DNA of 64,000 nucleotides from Paraphoma chrysanthemicola (GCA_020744225.1 JAGMWG010000008.1:1736001-1800000); one strand, 5' to 3'. Positions 42,956 to 53,991 are shown, counted from the first letter of the stretch. Numbers and translations are program-made. The notes: generated from the sequence alone by a model not told the origin.

Positions 42956-45121
42956 ATGATGGACTCACCATCACCGACACAGTATCACCATTATATACCG
43001 CAATTCATCCTGCGCAAATTTGCCACCGACTCCACACCTGAAATATCGCCGCCGAGTCGAAAGAGCAAAAGGAGAAGACCTCAGCAAAAAAAGAGCGACA
43101 AAATGGTGAATGTCGTCGACCTTGGCAAACAACCCCCAGAAATCACGAAGATGCTCGTGAGGAGAACCTTTGGCTTGCATAACATGTACAAAGACAGCCT
43201 CAACTCTGCCGACCAGATGCATGTTGAGAAGAAATTCGGAGAGATTGAACAAATCTCCAGTCGAATCATTGCCAGAGTGGCAGACGCTCACAAAACCGGG
43301 AAAGAGAGCATCACGCTTTCTCGCCCGGATAAAGACGTGCTAAGAAAGTTCTGCTTTGTCATGAAGTATCGCAACCCGGGCTTCTTTCGACGCTTCAATC
43401 ACGAAGCTGCCGAAGACTACATTTCAGACGATCGGCCGCAGTTTCTGGAATACATGCAAGCGAACGGTTTCACTCGTCCAATTGATGTCTGGTTCCATAA
43501 CTTGATGAAGATCATCGATGAGCCAATGGACCCAGGCGGCGATTGGATCGCCAATCTGTTTAGTCGTATCTATCTTGGTGACGCTGTATGGCTTTTCATA
43601 AACATCAGGACTATGCACCTAGTCTTTGTATGTCCAGCCGACCCCAGCGAAGAGTTTATTCTCACCGAGAATGCGTTTGGTATCCACGAAGGACCTGTTA
43701 GCTTTTCAGTGAACTGCTTCACGGGCGAACAAACTAAGACAGCGTACACCGAGTTTCACGTACTGAACATCATCTCGCCGCACCTCGTAATGCTATTACG
43801 CCACAATGATTTACCGGAGCCTAGGGAAGATGTGAATCCCGAGATCCGAGACCGGAAGAGAGAAGAGCTAAGGGAGCAAGCAAGTTTTCACAACGATCCG
43901 GCTCATGCCACTTCTCTTCTCGAAGACTTGCCTGTTGCCAAAGCCACCAATTCGTATACCGTCATGGAAAATGAGTGTCTGGTCCTAGCGAAGGGCGCAG
44001 ATGGAAAGCCACGCTCCGGAGACGAGTTCACGTTCCCCTTCTACCGCGTTGAGAGTCGACATGTACAAACCATCAATGCAATCATGCTGAACGAAGCCCA
44101 CAGTATCTCGACGATCGTGTTTCACTCCGAAGCGGCTCTTCGAAAAGCCCTAGAGTTCTACATCAGCTATCCCGTGCGAGACAAGGGCGCTCATTCCCTG
44201 AAGGACAGCGGTCTAGCACCGGACGACCCAAGGTCTTTACTGCTTGCAAACCTTGTGCAGCTTGCACGGTTGTTGGGCTCCAGTATTACTAATGCCGAGG
44301 TGAACAATAACGACGGTCTTATCATCCAAGTACTCAGGACTGCCGTGCCTGTCCACTCCAATCACCCACTGGCTGTGGTCATGACTGTGTTGATGGAAGT
44401 CATAGCGCGGAGCGATCTTACTGTAGGGGCTGTTTACAATTTGGACCGTATGCTCCCACACCTACCAGGACTCCCAAAGACTGTGTACCAAGTCGTTCAA
44501 AAGGCCACACCAGAGACTTTTAATCAGTATACCACAGTGCTTCGCACACTCCAGCTGCCTATCTGGAAGCACGGATGGGATGTTCTCGTCAGAAAATACT
44601 TGGAAGTTAACAACCTAGTCGGCAATCATCAAGAGCTATGCATGACACCAATGCTCTACCACATTGATGCTGAGTGGCGTGCGAGCCTTGCAACAGGTTC
44701 ACGTCCTGATGTAATGGACTCCATTCCGCGTGTGCGCCATGATGGCCACAAAGACCAAAGAAACGACGCGAAACTGGATCATGCAGATTGGACAGCAAGC
44801 TTGTCTCGAACAGGTCTGAGGAGGGCTTTTGATGGCCTAATTCAAGAAGAAAAGGGCGACGGATTGCCTGGAATGCGCGATCGCACTCATCAAATTGGTC
44901 TGGTGGATCACCATAACTCCCTCTTAGAACGCAAGGTTGAGAGTCCAGAGGTCCCCAAGACGCATGTACTGGAAAAGCCTCTCGATGAAAATTGCGGTTC
45001 TGGCAAGATGTCGTCTTCGCAGGGCTCCATGCGACAGGCCCCACCGCCTTCCTCGCTCAGCTACGTACTGGTCATGGTAGCAGCCTTGGTGATTTATGCA
45101 TGGTTGCACACCGGAACATGA
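42956..45121 (+). CDS. DUF4238 protein with C-terminal membrane anchor (721 aa)
   Basis: The start of the DUF4238 family is plain: HHYIPQFILRKFA at residues 11-23, then a basic linker (SRKSKRRRPQQKKSDK) and the MLVRRTFGLHNMYKDSL segment. The family is widespread in bacteria and fungi and has no established biochemical role; the invariant His pair suggests a catalytic or metal site (inference). The middle (to about residue 620) is a long helical region. The end, SYVLVMVAALVIYAWLHTGT, is one hydrophobic span with only a few residues after it, so the protein should be tail-anchored with its body in the cytosol. The ATG at 42956 puts the HHY motif at the usual distance from the N-terminus; an earlier in-frame ATG at 42836 would add 40 residues. 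Confidence 0.85.
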   Translation: MMDSPSPTQYHHYIPQFILRKFATDSTPEISPPSRKSKRRRPQQKKSDKMVNVVDLGKQPPEITKMLVRRTFGLHNMYKDSLNSADQMHVEKKFGEIEQISSRIIARVADAHKTGKESITLSRPDKDVLRKFCFVMKYRNPGFFRRFNHEAAEDYISDDRPQFLEYMQANGFTRPIDVWFHNLMKIIDEPMDPGGDWIANLFSRIYLGDAVWLFINIRTMHLVFVCPADPSEEFILTENAFGIHEGPVSFSVNCFTGEQTKTAYTEFHVLNIISPHLVMLLRHNDLPEPREDVNPEIRDRKREELREQASFHNDPAHATSLLEDLPVAKATNSYTVMENECLVLAKGADGKPRSGDEFTFPFYRVESRHVQTINAIMLNEAHSISTIVFHSEAALRKALEFYISYPVRDKGAHSLKDSGLAPDDPRSLLLANLVQLARLLGSSITNAEVNNNDGLIIQVLRTAVPVHSNHPLAVVMTVLMEVIARSDLTVGAVYNLDRMLPHLPGLPKTVYQVVQKATPETFNQYTTVLRTLQLPIWKHGWDVLVRKYLEVNNLVGNHQELCMTPMLYHIDAEWRASLATGSRPDVMDSIPRVRHDGHKDQRNDAKLDHADWTASLSRTGLRRAFDGLIQEEKGDGLPGMRDRTHQIGLVDHHNSLLERKVESPEVPKTHVLEKPLDENCGSGKMSSSQGSMRQAPPPSSLSYVLVMVAALVIYAWLHTGT

Positions 45122-45776
45122 GGTCGTGAGCGCTGGTATCAATGGGTCTCCGCGGCCCACGGTGCACTGACTGTAAACATCGTCTATCAGCACGGAAATT
45201 TGCGAGATGTGAGCCACGGGAAATGGACGTGGGGCAGCGGGGAGTATGATATGCATCACGTGCGATGTCGATGAAGCCTGTGCAGCTATGAAACGATGTA
45301 CAAATAGTGCAATAGATTGATGGAAGTCACGTCCGGTGTGCAGTGAACAAAGTTGTCAGCAAAATTCCACAGTGAGGCCGCCTTGCTTGTGCTTGAGAGA
45401 TGTTTAGGTATGCCCATAGTTACATAAGCTGAGAACCTGATAAAGAGAGTGCGTAGTTATAACGGAACTCAAGGCGCAAACCCAGTGCCGGAAGACAGTG
45501 TTCATTCATGTAAACATCAGTACCGCTGAACACGACGTCGGGCCGCGAACACCACCGGGGTCTGCATATGCCGTTATCGTAAAATGACCCGTGGTCGGAA
45601 TATGGCGCGTATGGAGTTTGAGCTGATTATCAGACGAGTCTGAGCTGATGGCGGGGTGTGTCGTTGTGCCTGAACGCAAATTTCGCGCGGCTGACTCTGC
45701 AGCACGCTGTGAATTCGAGCGTCGCGCACAAAATGTGGCAGGACACCTCGCGCTGTCGACACGTCCGCATATCCGC
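45122..45776. other. intergenic, no recognisable gene
   Basis: 655 bases between convergent genes. No frame with recognisable content; no repeat seen. Confidence 0.4.
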
Positions 45777-46164
45777 TTATGAGAAGTCGTTTGGCCAGCA
45801 CTTCTCCTTTGGCCACAGCTTCTGATCGTGGCTCAGCGCGTGGGCTTCGAGCTGAACCTTGTTCGTGTTCACGATCTCGCGGCGGCAGTTCTGGCACTAT
45901 TGCATGGTTTAGCCATGCCTCTTGTGAGCAGCGAAGACGTCGGTTGGAGGTCAAGCGGGAGGAGTGTATATGCGCACAATCGATGTCGGCTTTGGAGCCT
46001 TGACGGGCAGTCCGTTGGCCTTGACAGGCGCGCGGGTGCCAGCCTTGTCGGCTTTCTTGTGCTCGCGCTGAACCTGAGGGTTGATTAGTGAGCCAGAGCG
46101 TCGCAGAAGTGGATTGTAGGGAGTAGAAAGCTATACGTACTCTGTCCTTTTTGGAGATCGGCAT
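45777..46164 (-). CDS. small C2H2-type zinc-binding protein (79 aa, three exons)
   Basis: Exons: 46164-46141 (8 codons), 46073-45978 (32 codons), 45896-45777 (39 codons plus TAA); introns of 67 and 81 nt (GTACGT...CAG; GTGCGC...TAG with GCTAA). The joined protein starts MPISKKDRVQREHKKADKAG, contains VKANGLPVKAPKPTSI, and ends with a CQNC pair, then H-A-L-S-H, and a Lys/Trp-rich LWPKEKCWPNDFS. This is the conserved eukaryotic small zinc-binding family around Arabidopsis At2g23090 and fungal orthologs. The C-x2-C and H-x4-H pairs form the finger. Function is not well defined. A single continuous 196-codon frame runs through exons and introns here and would mislead gene callers; the spliced version has the family sequence, so I prefer it strongly. 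Confidence 0.9.
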
Positions 46165-47120
46165 CGTGTACTACTGTGGGTTCGTGTGAGTGTGCAAGAA
46201 AGTGAGGTGCGCTGGATTGACAAAGGCGTGGTTATCGATAGCACAAAATCTGCGCCTTTTTGCCCGCGCGCGCATTGACTCGTACCTCCTCACCTCCGCT
46301 AAACCCCGATTAGGATTCGTACGCTCACCTGGACGTCGCCAGAGTCGTGATCTCACATGATGGCTTAGGTGAAGAAACATCCTTGCGAATACAATGCAAC
46401 AAAGTTGTGCCTGCCCCGACATTCTTATGGTTCTGATTACCTGCTGCTGGGTGGATGGCACAGTACAAAGTGCTAGCATCGCTACTGTGGACCACGTGCC
46501 AGTCTTTGCTGCCTCCCGAAGTACTCGTGATATTCTCCACTTCTGCAGAAAGTTGTCACAGTCTGTTTCACACCCTCAACACTGCCAGGACTTTGTTTCA
46601 GAACAGTAGAAGCAAATGCTAACGTTCTAAGCGCGCAAACAGGCGAGGAGAGTTACTCAAGCGCGCTGAACTTTAGAGTCCTAGCAGATATACACAAGGT
46701 AGGACGAGCTCTATGGATGTCTGTACGAACTAGGCTAACTTTAGGTGGCCGTTAGTATTTCGAGAAACACCATGTATGCTATATCCCCGTGAAATGTATA
46801 ACAGTACAACGCGCTCCTGCAAAGAGTCCAGTACATGGAAACTCTATACGAGACTCTAAATCAACGAAGCTGTTAGTATTTCTTAGAAACTGCAAGTGCG
46901 CCGTCACGTCATCGTGCATTGCTGACTGCAGAAGCTGCGTCTGAGCCCGACTGCTGCCAAGGCGTCATCCGCCCGACTCAACTGCCTTACACCCGGGACC
47001 TACGGCTCGCAGAGTTAGGAAAACTGACACATCTCCAAGCGTTACTAACAGATCATTCAAATATCTACGCTGTTGTCATATACGAAAACACCCTCAGCCT
47101 AAGCGCTCATCTTGGTCAAT
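46165..47120. other. divergent intergenic region
   Basis: 956 bases between the small zinc protein (minus) and the second HET gene (plus); promoters for both are expected. No additional gene is recognised. Confidence 0.4.
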
Positions 47121-49463
47121 ATGATGGTAGTAAGGAATAGGCGCCATACAGGCATGCTTCCCGTACTCGAGCGTCTACACATGGCAAAGAATCTACACTT
47201 GGAGATCCCTCGCTCAAAACAATCTCACGTCGTACCCAACCAACTATGTGAAAGTTGTACCGTATTCACCACGCAAGTACAATCTCTCATACTCCATTTC
47301 CGGGAGGTCCCTTCCCGACAGAGAGTATCAGTGCAGCCTCACTATTCTAGCGAAGATGAACTTACTCGAGGCGTTGGAAGTGGCTGCCACTTGTGCTCCA
47401 AGTTCATGGGTGTTCTTTACAGCTTGGAAGACAAATTCTTAGTACCAAACGACATCGAGGAAGAATACGAAGATGGAATCTACACCGAATTCGAAGAACG
47501 ATATGTCACTTCACAAATCCTTAAACCGGGCATAGGGTTTGACGCGGGGTCAGATGAAAAAGTTGATGAAGATAATGTTTACTCAGTAACCATTGGAAAG
47601 CTCAGCAAACTCTCGCGGCGATTAGACGTCTTCACCAATCCGCTAGCCGTCGATTTTTCGGATAGCCCCCGGGAGCCTGCCGAAGAAGCCCAGACTTCCA
47701 GCTTCACAGCCTCAGAAGCATGTCTTCACACCGTTCGACAGTGGCACCAAATTTGTACCACTCAGCACATGTTATGCAAACCAGAGCCCTCCTTGAGGCG
47801 GCCAACACGACTCTTGGATCTCGATTTCGATGACAGCAGCGATGTGAGGCTTATAGAAGGCAATCTAAATGATGCTCCCTATGCCACACTCAGTTACTCA
47901 TGGGGTACAGTCGAGCAAACGATGCTCATTCCGTCACTTTATGAGCAGTACAGGAGTCGTATACGTTTGGACAGTCTCAGTAATGTTGTTCAAGACTCCA
48001 TCACAGTCTGTCGGGGTTTAACTATTCGATATCTATGGATTGATGCATTATGCATCGTACAGGGCGAGGATGGGGACTTCACTGAAGAAGCGGCTCGTAT
48101 GATAGACATCTATGGTGGGTCAACCATCAACATCACAGCCGCAGCGACCACAAACACAACTCAACACTTCCTGGTTTTCCGCAATGCGTTGGAGGTCATG
48201 GACTGCGCGCTGGATTTCGGTATCGATGGCGGCCGTCGTGGTTACATTAGAAACAAGGGATTGTGTTCTGGGGCTCGGGAATCTAACCGGCGACCGGGAG
48301 ATTACCACGTTGACTCCCGAGCCTGGACTATGCAAGAAAGATTCTTATCCCCAAGATCAATTTACTTTGGTCCGACTGGAATGCACTGGGAGTGCCGCAA
48401 GGGCATTGCGTGCGAGTTCGATGTTGACGTTGATGCGGAAAGGCTCCACAAAAGACCAGAGTGGCACCAGAGTGCAAAATTAAACCTCAAACTCGAGCAT
48501 AACAAAGTGTCATTACTTAGCAATTGCCGGCCAGTTACGGATCAGGTAATTGCAATGCGACATGTGTGGAATCGAGTTCTAACATGTTACACGGCTATGG
48601 AACTGACAAATCACACCGATAAGCTTGTTGCTTTGTCGGGCGTGACATCATTGCTTGAGAAGAGTACAGGCCTTCGAGCATCGTTCGGGTTATGGGACAA
48701 GTTCTTCGTGCAAGACCTACTATGGCAAGTGGACATGAATACGGCTCACCACGCGAAAGTCCTAGATCAGGCACCTTCATGGTCATGGGCAAATCTTGGA
48801 GATTGTTCGATCCATCCAAGTTTCGCAATGCTACAGAGCGAAAGACGCGGTACGATGACGTGTATTCAGTCTTGGACAGCTACATTGATGGCACCGCCTC
48901 CAGACTTTGAGTTTCGAAGACTTCCGTCGTATGATGCCGCTGCTGGAAGGTTACTCATCCGAGGCAAGCTTGTGCCATGTGGTCTGGAGATTGATGACCG
49001 TGGCAATCTTCATTACTATAGCCTCCACCCTCGTGTAGAGACTACGCCATCCGCCATAGACACTTTCGTAACTCCGACAGAGGAGCTGTCGCCGGCAGAA
49101 TTAGAATTGAAAGGACTTTTTCGCTACGAGAGCGAGACATGGCCGACCATAAACAATTTCGAGCCTGACACTCTATCATCAGTACAAGAACCTGATTTGT
49201 TCTGCCTGCTGGTTTTGAGCGAGCTGGATCATCGTTCTGAAGAAGGAGTCTCGGGCCAACACATTTTCAGGAACTACGGGCTAGTATTGACACGTGTTCA
49301 GGGTGACCAACATCACTACAGAAGGTTGGGTGTCTTCATCGAAACATATAACAATGTCGATGTGGAAGAGAATCACGAGGGTGACTCTAGATTTCGAATT
49401 CCAGCCGAAGCTACATATTTATGGAAGGATGCTGGCGAAGACCAAGTTGTAACCATTGTCTAA
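47121..49463 (+). CDS. HET-domain protein with N-terminal Cys pairs (780 aa)
   Basis: The HET core is clear: YATLSYSWG around residues 254-262, LWIDALCIVQ from 305, an E-E-A-A-R-M-I-D-I-Y-G-G segment, and later SRAWTMQERFLSPRSIYFG and HWECR. Upstream lie CESC (43-46) and CHLC (89-92), the paired Cys common at the N-terminus of this HET subgroup. A late part carries QAPSWSWANL, also typical. The role in incompatibility/cell death is inferred from the family. The first codon of the open frame (47112) is TTG; ATG 47121, with a second ATG next to it, is the likely start. Single exon. Its sequence is quite different from the HET protein at 3059-5050, so the two are not recent duplicates. Confidence 0.9.
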   Translation: MMVVRNRRHTGMLPVLERLHMAKNLHLEIPRSKQSHVVPNQLCESCTVFTTQVQSLILHFREVPSRQRVSVQPHYSSEDELTRGVGSGCHLCSKFMGVLYSLEDKFLVPNDIEEEYEDGIYTEFEERYVTSQILKPGIGFDAGSDEKVDEDNVYSVTIGKLSKLSRRLDVFTNPLAVDFSDSPREPAEEAQTSSFTASEACLHTVRQWHQICTTQHMLCKPEPSLRRPTRLLDLDFDDSSDVRLIEGNLNDAPYATLSYSWGTVEQTMLIPSLYEQYRSRIRLDSLSNVVQDSITVCRGLTIRYLWIDALCIVQGEDGDFTEEAARMIDIYGGSTINITAAATTNTTQHFLVFRNALEVMDCALDFGIDGGRRGYIRNKGLCSGARESNRRPGDYHVDSRAWTMQERFLSPRSIYFGPTGMHWECRKGIACEFDVDVDAERLHKRPEWHQSAKLNLKLEHNKVSLLSNCRPVTDQVIAMRHVWNRVLTCYTAMELTNHTDKLVALSGVTSLLEKSTGLRASFGLWDKFFVQDLLWQVDMNTAHHAKVLDQAPSWSWANLGDCSIHPSFAMLQSERRGTMTCIQSWTATLMAPPPDFEFRRLPSYDAAAGRLLIRGKLVPCGLEIDDRGNLHYYSLHPRVETTPSAIDTFVTPTEELSPAELELKGLFRYESETWPTINNFEPDTLSSVQEPDLFCLLVLSELDHRSEEGVSGQHIFRNYGLVLTRVQGDQHHYRRLGVFIETYNNVDVEENHEGDSRFRIPAEATYLWKDAGEDQVVTIV

Positions 49464-51532
49464 GAGTATGTCCAGATTGCGTTGTATGGAAATCAAGTCG
49501 AAGTACAAGCTTCAGGTTTTTGAAAGGCCTTTTGGCTTTTCTCGATTCATGCCTAGCCCAGTTTTTGTGCAAGGTCTGTACCCATCTTTTCTGTCCTGGA
49601 ATGCAATTTCAAGTTTGCTAGTGCCTTCAGCGGTGTTCCAGTCAATGATAACACTATCATGTTGCGGCTCGGAACTGACCTTTGTGAACACGAAGGGCCC
49701 AACCAAAGATCGAATGCGCACGTCGGGTGTGGGCATCGCAACCTCCTGTCTCAATTGCTTCTGGCATTCGAGAGGCTGAAGCTACAGAGGCTTTACTCTA
49801 ATCTTAACTTCAAAGACCTTTGTGGAAGTATCAGGCGCACCAGTGGCTGAGATGGTCCTTAAATCCACTGCGATGACATTATCGGGACCATTCATGCTGC
49901 GCAAACTTCCTTTCTGCGCACCCGTGCGGAACACAGCGTTGACCAGATCACGTCTTACATACTCTTCCGCATCTTCGAGCCATAGTCCTTGAAAAGTCAG
50001 ATTTAGGCATTGTTAAGTCCCATTAAGACACATTTAAACAAGAAGCATCAGAAGTATGCTGAGCGGACTCGAAAGGAAATTGTTGAAGCAGCGAAGGATG
50101 ACGTGTCGTTGCAGCAATAGACCAGCAACCCAGATCATACTGTGTACCCCAGCCCAAGGACCACGCTGTTGCCCCATCTGCCCGTATATGACGACGGACT
50201 ACAGTGTCAGAGATTTATATACATCAACCACAATGTGCACCGAATTCGGGAGCATTGTCGTATAGAGCATGGGTGGAGGGACGCGCATACGTTCAGAGGT
50301 CGCCCGTCAGACACGCAGCGTATGTAGACGACCGTGTCATGTCAAAAGCTCCACAGCACCAACAAGATGGATCGCTTGTTCCAGGTCAGCGCAACTACGG
50401 AAGCCTCTAGGATACACCCGCCATCCCAGATGCAGACGTGAGCCAGGCAATTGAATTATCATTAACGAGAAATTGGAGAGGAGGAAGAACAACACCATCA
50501 AGCCAATTACCGACTGATACGAGTTTGCCGAGTGGCTGAACCGAGCAGGATGGGCATTTTTGGCTGGTTATCACCAGTGAGTAAGTGATGCCACATCAAT
50601 GCCAACCAGGTAATACATTCAGATGTCAGCCACCATGTCGGTGCAATCAGATAGCATCAGCACACACACAAAGGGATACGAGTCGGTATGCCAACCTACG
50701 ATTGGACTTTCGCCTCCGCCTGTATCACTAAGTAGGTCCTGGTAAGTGACTTCCTCGCTGTCGGGGCCCCAAGTATGCGAGAGAATGGCACAGGGCGGAA
50801 CGTTGCTGCCTTGAACTCGACCAGGCTGAACCTACCGACACCCTGGAGCTGCAAAAGACGCATGGAGAAGGAACAGTTGCGTAGCGTGAGCGGCGGGAAA
50901 GTACATGTAAGTGTTGAGATAAGGCGTGTGAGTGTAGGTATCAGAAACATTCACTATCGATATTGCATAGGTGAGAGAAGGTAGTGTCGTAGCGAGTGCA
51001 GCGCGGTTGAGGTTCGTTAAGCTAGCCCTCTGGCATAGCTTGTATCCACAACAGCGAGGACAATTAAACAACCACACCGCCACCGTTAGCGGGAGCGATG
51101 GCCGACCCGCACCGGCCACGGGGTCAACCCTATAGCAAGTGCGGGTTGGCCACTGCACCTGTTACTGGCGAGCAAAATGTGATCGGGTGCACTAGCTTAG
51201 CGCAATGATTTGATGGCGCTTTGCAGCTGAGAAACTCAGCTGCGTAACTGATTGATCGCCATGCTGCGTCGGAGGAGCTGAAATAACTAACGCCCATCAT
51301 CTCAAGATCTGGGATAGCCTTTCGCTAAAATGTGCCACGAGTTCGAAATTTAGCGAAATCGATGTTTCAGACGAGCACCTCCTTGCCAAAATGGATTGCT
51401 TCCGGCCCTTTGGGTAAGCCTTATCGGTGCTTAAGAGGTAGCTACATCTCTCTGAGCTTCGATCTGTTCATCCAAAATCCTGCCACTTTTCAAACCCAAC
51501 TAGGGTAATTCTATACATCCAATTGATCATCC
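49464..51532. other. 2.1-kb intergenic region, no recognisable gene
   Basis: Only short frames on both strands. A piece near 50522-50540 resembles a tRNA D-arm but lacks a T-arm partner. Possibly decayed gene or promoter DNA. Confidence 0.4.
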
Positions 51533-52636
51533 ATGGCCAACACCGACCTCATCGCACCCATCATCGTGGCCGTTATCGGCCTGCTTGGCTCCTTCGTTAG
51601 TGTTCTCCTGGGCTGGTACAATCAACATCAAGCCCAAAAACAGGCCGACAAAGCCCAAATTGAGGCTGATAAGTTGGAACAATGGAAAATGGATCAGGCT
51701 CGAAAGCAGGATGAACACAAAGCGGAGTTAGCCAAGGTGCTGGCAAACTTCAACGCCGAACTCGCACGCAAAGAGATGGTGTCTACTTTGACGGAAAAAT
51801 ATGTCCAGTCACTCATCGTCGCAGCATATGATTTGCAGCAGCGACTGTTCGAATTGGTCGAGTACCCCATCAGCCGGCAGCATATCGAGAAACCAGAAGG
51901 TATCAAGGACCTGAAGATTTTCACATGCTATCTGCTCGCGCAGTATCTGGTAGCTACTCACATCATCCGTACTCAGACGGGATATTTATCGTTCTCTACG
52001 AACGACGAGATCAAGAAGATGAGGAAAATCATGTACCTGATTGACGAGGAGCTGGACCGGCGCCGAGACCGCACCGGCGACGGGAACAATGTCGGCGTTT
52101 GGCCTGGAGCTCGCATCTTGATATGCGAGCGAATGATTCTCAACCTCAAGGACGTGAACAATGCGCTGGACGGAGGACTTGGGGTCGACGTTAAAGGGTT
52201 CAATCGGTTCTCCGAAGATTGGAACAAAGAATTCAAGGAACCGATGGGATATTTCTGCGAAATCATAGACGATATGCTGGATGGGCGGATGCGTAAAGTG
52301 AACTATAGTGATGCTGCTTTGCGAGTGTTGCAGCACCTCCTCGTCGATCTCGTCAAACGGTTAGATACGAAGGAGGCGTACGTCACATACAACTCTGAAG
52401 ACATGAAGTGCAAAAGATCGAGCAGAGGCTGTGACTGCGATGGAAAAAACTGCAAAGGCGGTGTTGACACGCAGATAAATTTGAAGGCCCGTCATGAGAG
52501 CCGATGGAATGATGCCGGTCTATGGGCTCGGGAGGGTCTCAACCAAAACAGGCCCAAGAAACATGACCATAGTTTGAACAAGAAGATCAAACTGGAGGAG
52601 GTGAGGAAGATGACACACTATATCGATCTGGATTGA
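51533..52636 (+). CDS. membrane-anchored coiled-coil protein of unknown function (367 aa)
   Basis: One N-terminal membrane span (residues 6-28, IAPIIVAVIGLLGSFVSVLL) is followed by a Gln/Lys/Glu-rich coiled coil (about 30-85). Then comes a helical domain that opens YVQSLIVAAYDLQQRLFELV, with YLLAQYLVATHIIR and YLSF behind it. From memory, a D-L-Q-x-R-L motif followed by a Y-L-x-x-Y-L block occurs in uncharacterised proteins of bacteria, algae and plants, so this may be one of them; I cannot name a family. Near the end there is a Cys cluster (MKCKRSSRGCDCDGKNC) and a Lys-rich tail. Single exon. The ATG lies in a strong context (CATCCATGG). Confidence 0.7.
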   Translation: MANTDLIAPIIVAVIGLLGSFVSVLLGWYNQHQAQKQADKAQIEADKLEQWKMDQARKQDEHKAELAKVLANFNAELARKEMVSTLTEKYVQSLIVAAYDLQQRLFELVEYPISRQHIEKPEGIKDLKIFTCYLLAQYLVATHIIRTQTGYLSFSTNDEIKKMRKIMYLIDEELDRRRDRTGDGNNVGVWPGARILICERMILNLKDVNNALDGGLGVDVKGFNRFSEDWNKEFKEPMGYFCEIIDDMLDGRMRKVNYSDAALRVLQHLLVDLVKRLDTKEAYVTYNSEDMKCKRSSRGCDCDGKNCKGGVDTQINLKARHESRWNDAGLWAREGLNQNRPKKHDHSLNKKIKLEEVRKMTHYIDLD

Positions 52637-53265
52637 ATAACCAGACCTTGGCTATTGGTGCAGACACCGAGTAGGACATTGTAGGTGTCGTGGGTAGGGA
52701 GTTCGCGACAGCACGCGATACGAAGGCTTAGCTAACGCGACGGCGATAACATGAATGGAGTCTTTTGACTAAGTTCTAGCGCGCGATGCAGCAGTAGTAT
52801 ACCTTTTATTTCCAACCCGGACTATGAGAGGCGTCAGAGCGGAATCTGTATTGACATCGCACGCCTGTTCCTCCCAATCTTTGAGGACAAAGACAAGAAG
52901 AGCAAGATCCATCCAGGGACTATTCGCCGTCATCTTCTTGAAATACTGCCGCAGAAAGCCATCAAATTTTATCCCCAGTTCAGCCGAAATTGGCAGCTCA
53001 AGATGTATTTATGGTGTAAAGATCCCAATACGAACAACTGGGCATGGTGGCCCGCGCGAACTGTTTTCCTTTGGACGGGAAATGTTCCCGACTATAACAT
53101 AGCCAGTGTTGCTCCGAAACAGCGAAATTTGAGATCGCAGTGTTGAGTTCATACATAGACCAGCAAATTGGCACGGCCGTCCCGGGCTTGCCTGCTTATT
53201 ACTATTAGTGCTAGCCACAACAAGAACCTCAATATTGATCCCAATGATCATAGTCCACGACACAC
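52637..53265. other. intergenic, no recognisable gene
   Basis: 629 bases between convergent features; short frames only. Confidence 0.4.
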
Positions 53266-53637
53266 CTACTGGTGTGAACTAAACGTGTAGCAGCGCCCAG
53301 AGACCGGGTCAGCGATATAACTCTGCAATAAGTCCTTTGCAAAATCGGGATGTTCAGTAACAGCCTGGTCATAGTGCTTTGATATGGTTTCGTCGTTCAG
53401 AATTGCTGGTAGGATCCTTCGTCTCGCCGTGTAGGCGCATCTGCGTAATGAGGAATTCGATGGCGGTGTTCCATCATATACGTCTGAAATAGACGATACG
53501 AATTCTGAGGGCTCCCAGGGAGTCAAACACCTAGCCTAGTACTTGTTTGCTGCAACAGAGAGTAGGTCCAGGATCTCATACTCATCCGCAAGTGCGAACA
53601 TTCTTGCATGTGACTTGGAGAAGAGATACATCTGCAT
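53266..53637 (-). pseudogene. BTB-domain gene fragment with in-frame TAG
   Basis: From 53637 the minus strand reads MQMYLFSKSHARMFALADEY and on to an A-A-N-K-Y, then TAG (53538-53536). It goes on in the same frame with ARCLTPWEPSEFVSSISDVY and TPPSNSSLRR to a natural stop. This is the familiar second half of fungal BTB/POZ proteins (H-x-x-[MV]-[YF]-A-L-A-D-x-Y, then W-x-P-S-x-F-x-x-x-I-x-x-V-Y-x-x-T-P). The first half of the BTB fold is missing upstream, where the DNA is AT-rich and closed by stops. So the gene is truncated and has one nonsense codon in the surviving part. CAG-to-TAG at a CpA site would fit RIP. A functional short protein downstream of the TAG is unlikely. Confidence 0.75.
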
Positions 53638-53991
53638 CCAAAGGTATGACTTTATCATAACACATGTTGTAGAAGAAGACACTTCGTAAAAGAGATCTAC
53701 AAGCTAAATGAACTCGAGGAAGAAGAAATAGCAAAGTTATAAGAGATATGATCAGGCTGTGATTTACGGACTAAGTAGAGGGTTACGACTGCTCTCAGCG
53801 AGAGGAAATAATGTTCCTCGACTCGAATTTCGATTCGTATTAATGATAAATGGTGGGAGTTGGGAAGGAAAGTAGCTGAGTTGCGCAGCTGTTTTGCATC
53901 TCCTGTGGCGAGATCAAAGTGCATTTAATTCTATCCTACGTTATCACAACCAAATTCAAAATCCAAACTTATTCAAGAAATTCCACGCGCT

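Noticed and set aside
50522..50600. tRNA-like sequence (GCCGAGTGGCTGAA)
   Set aside because: It resembles a D-arm of tRNA-Ser/Leu, but I find no GGTTCGA-type T-arm or matching acceptor stem nearby.
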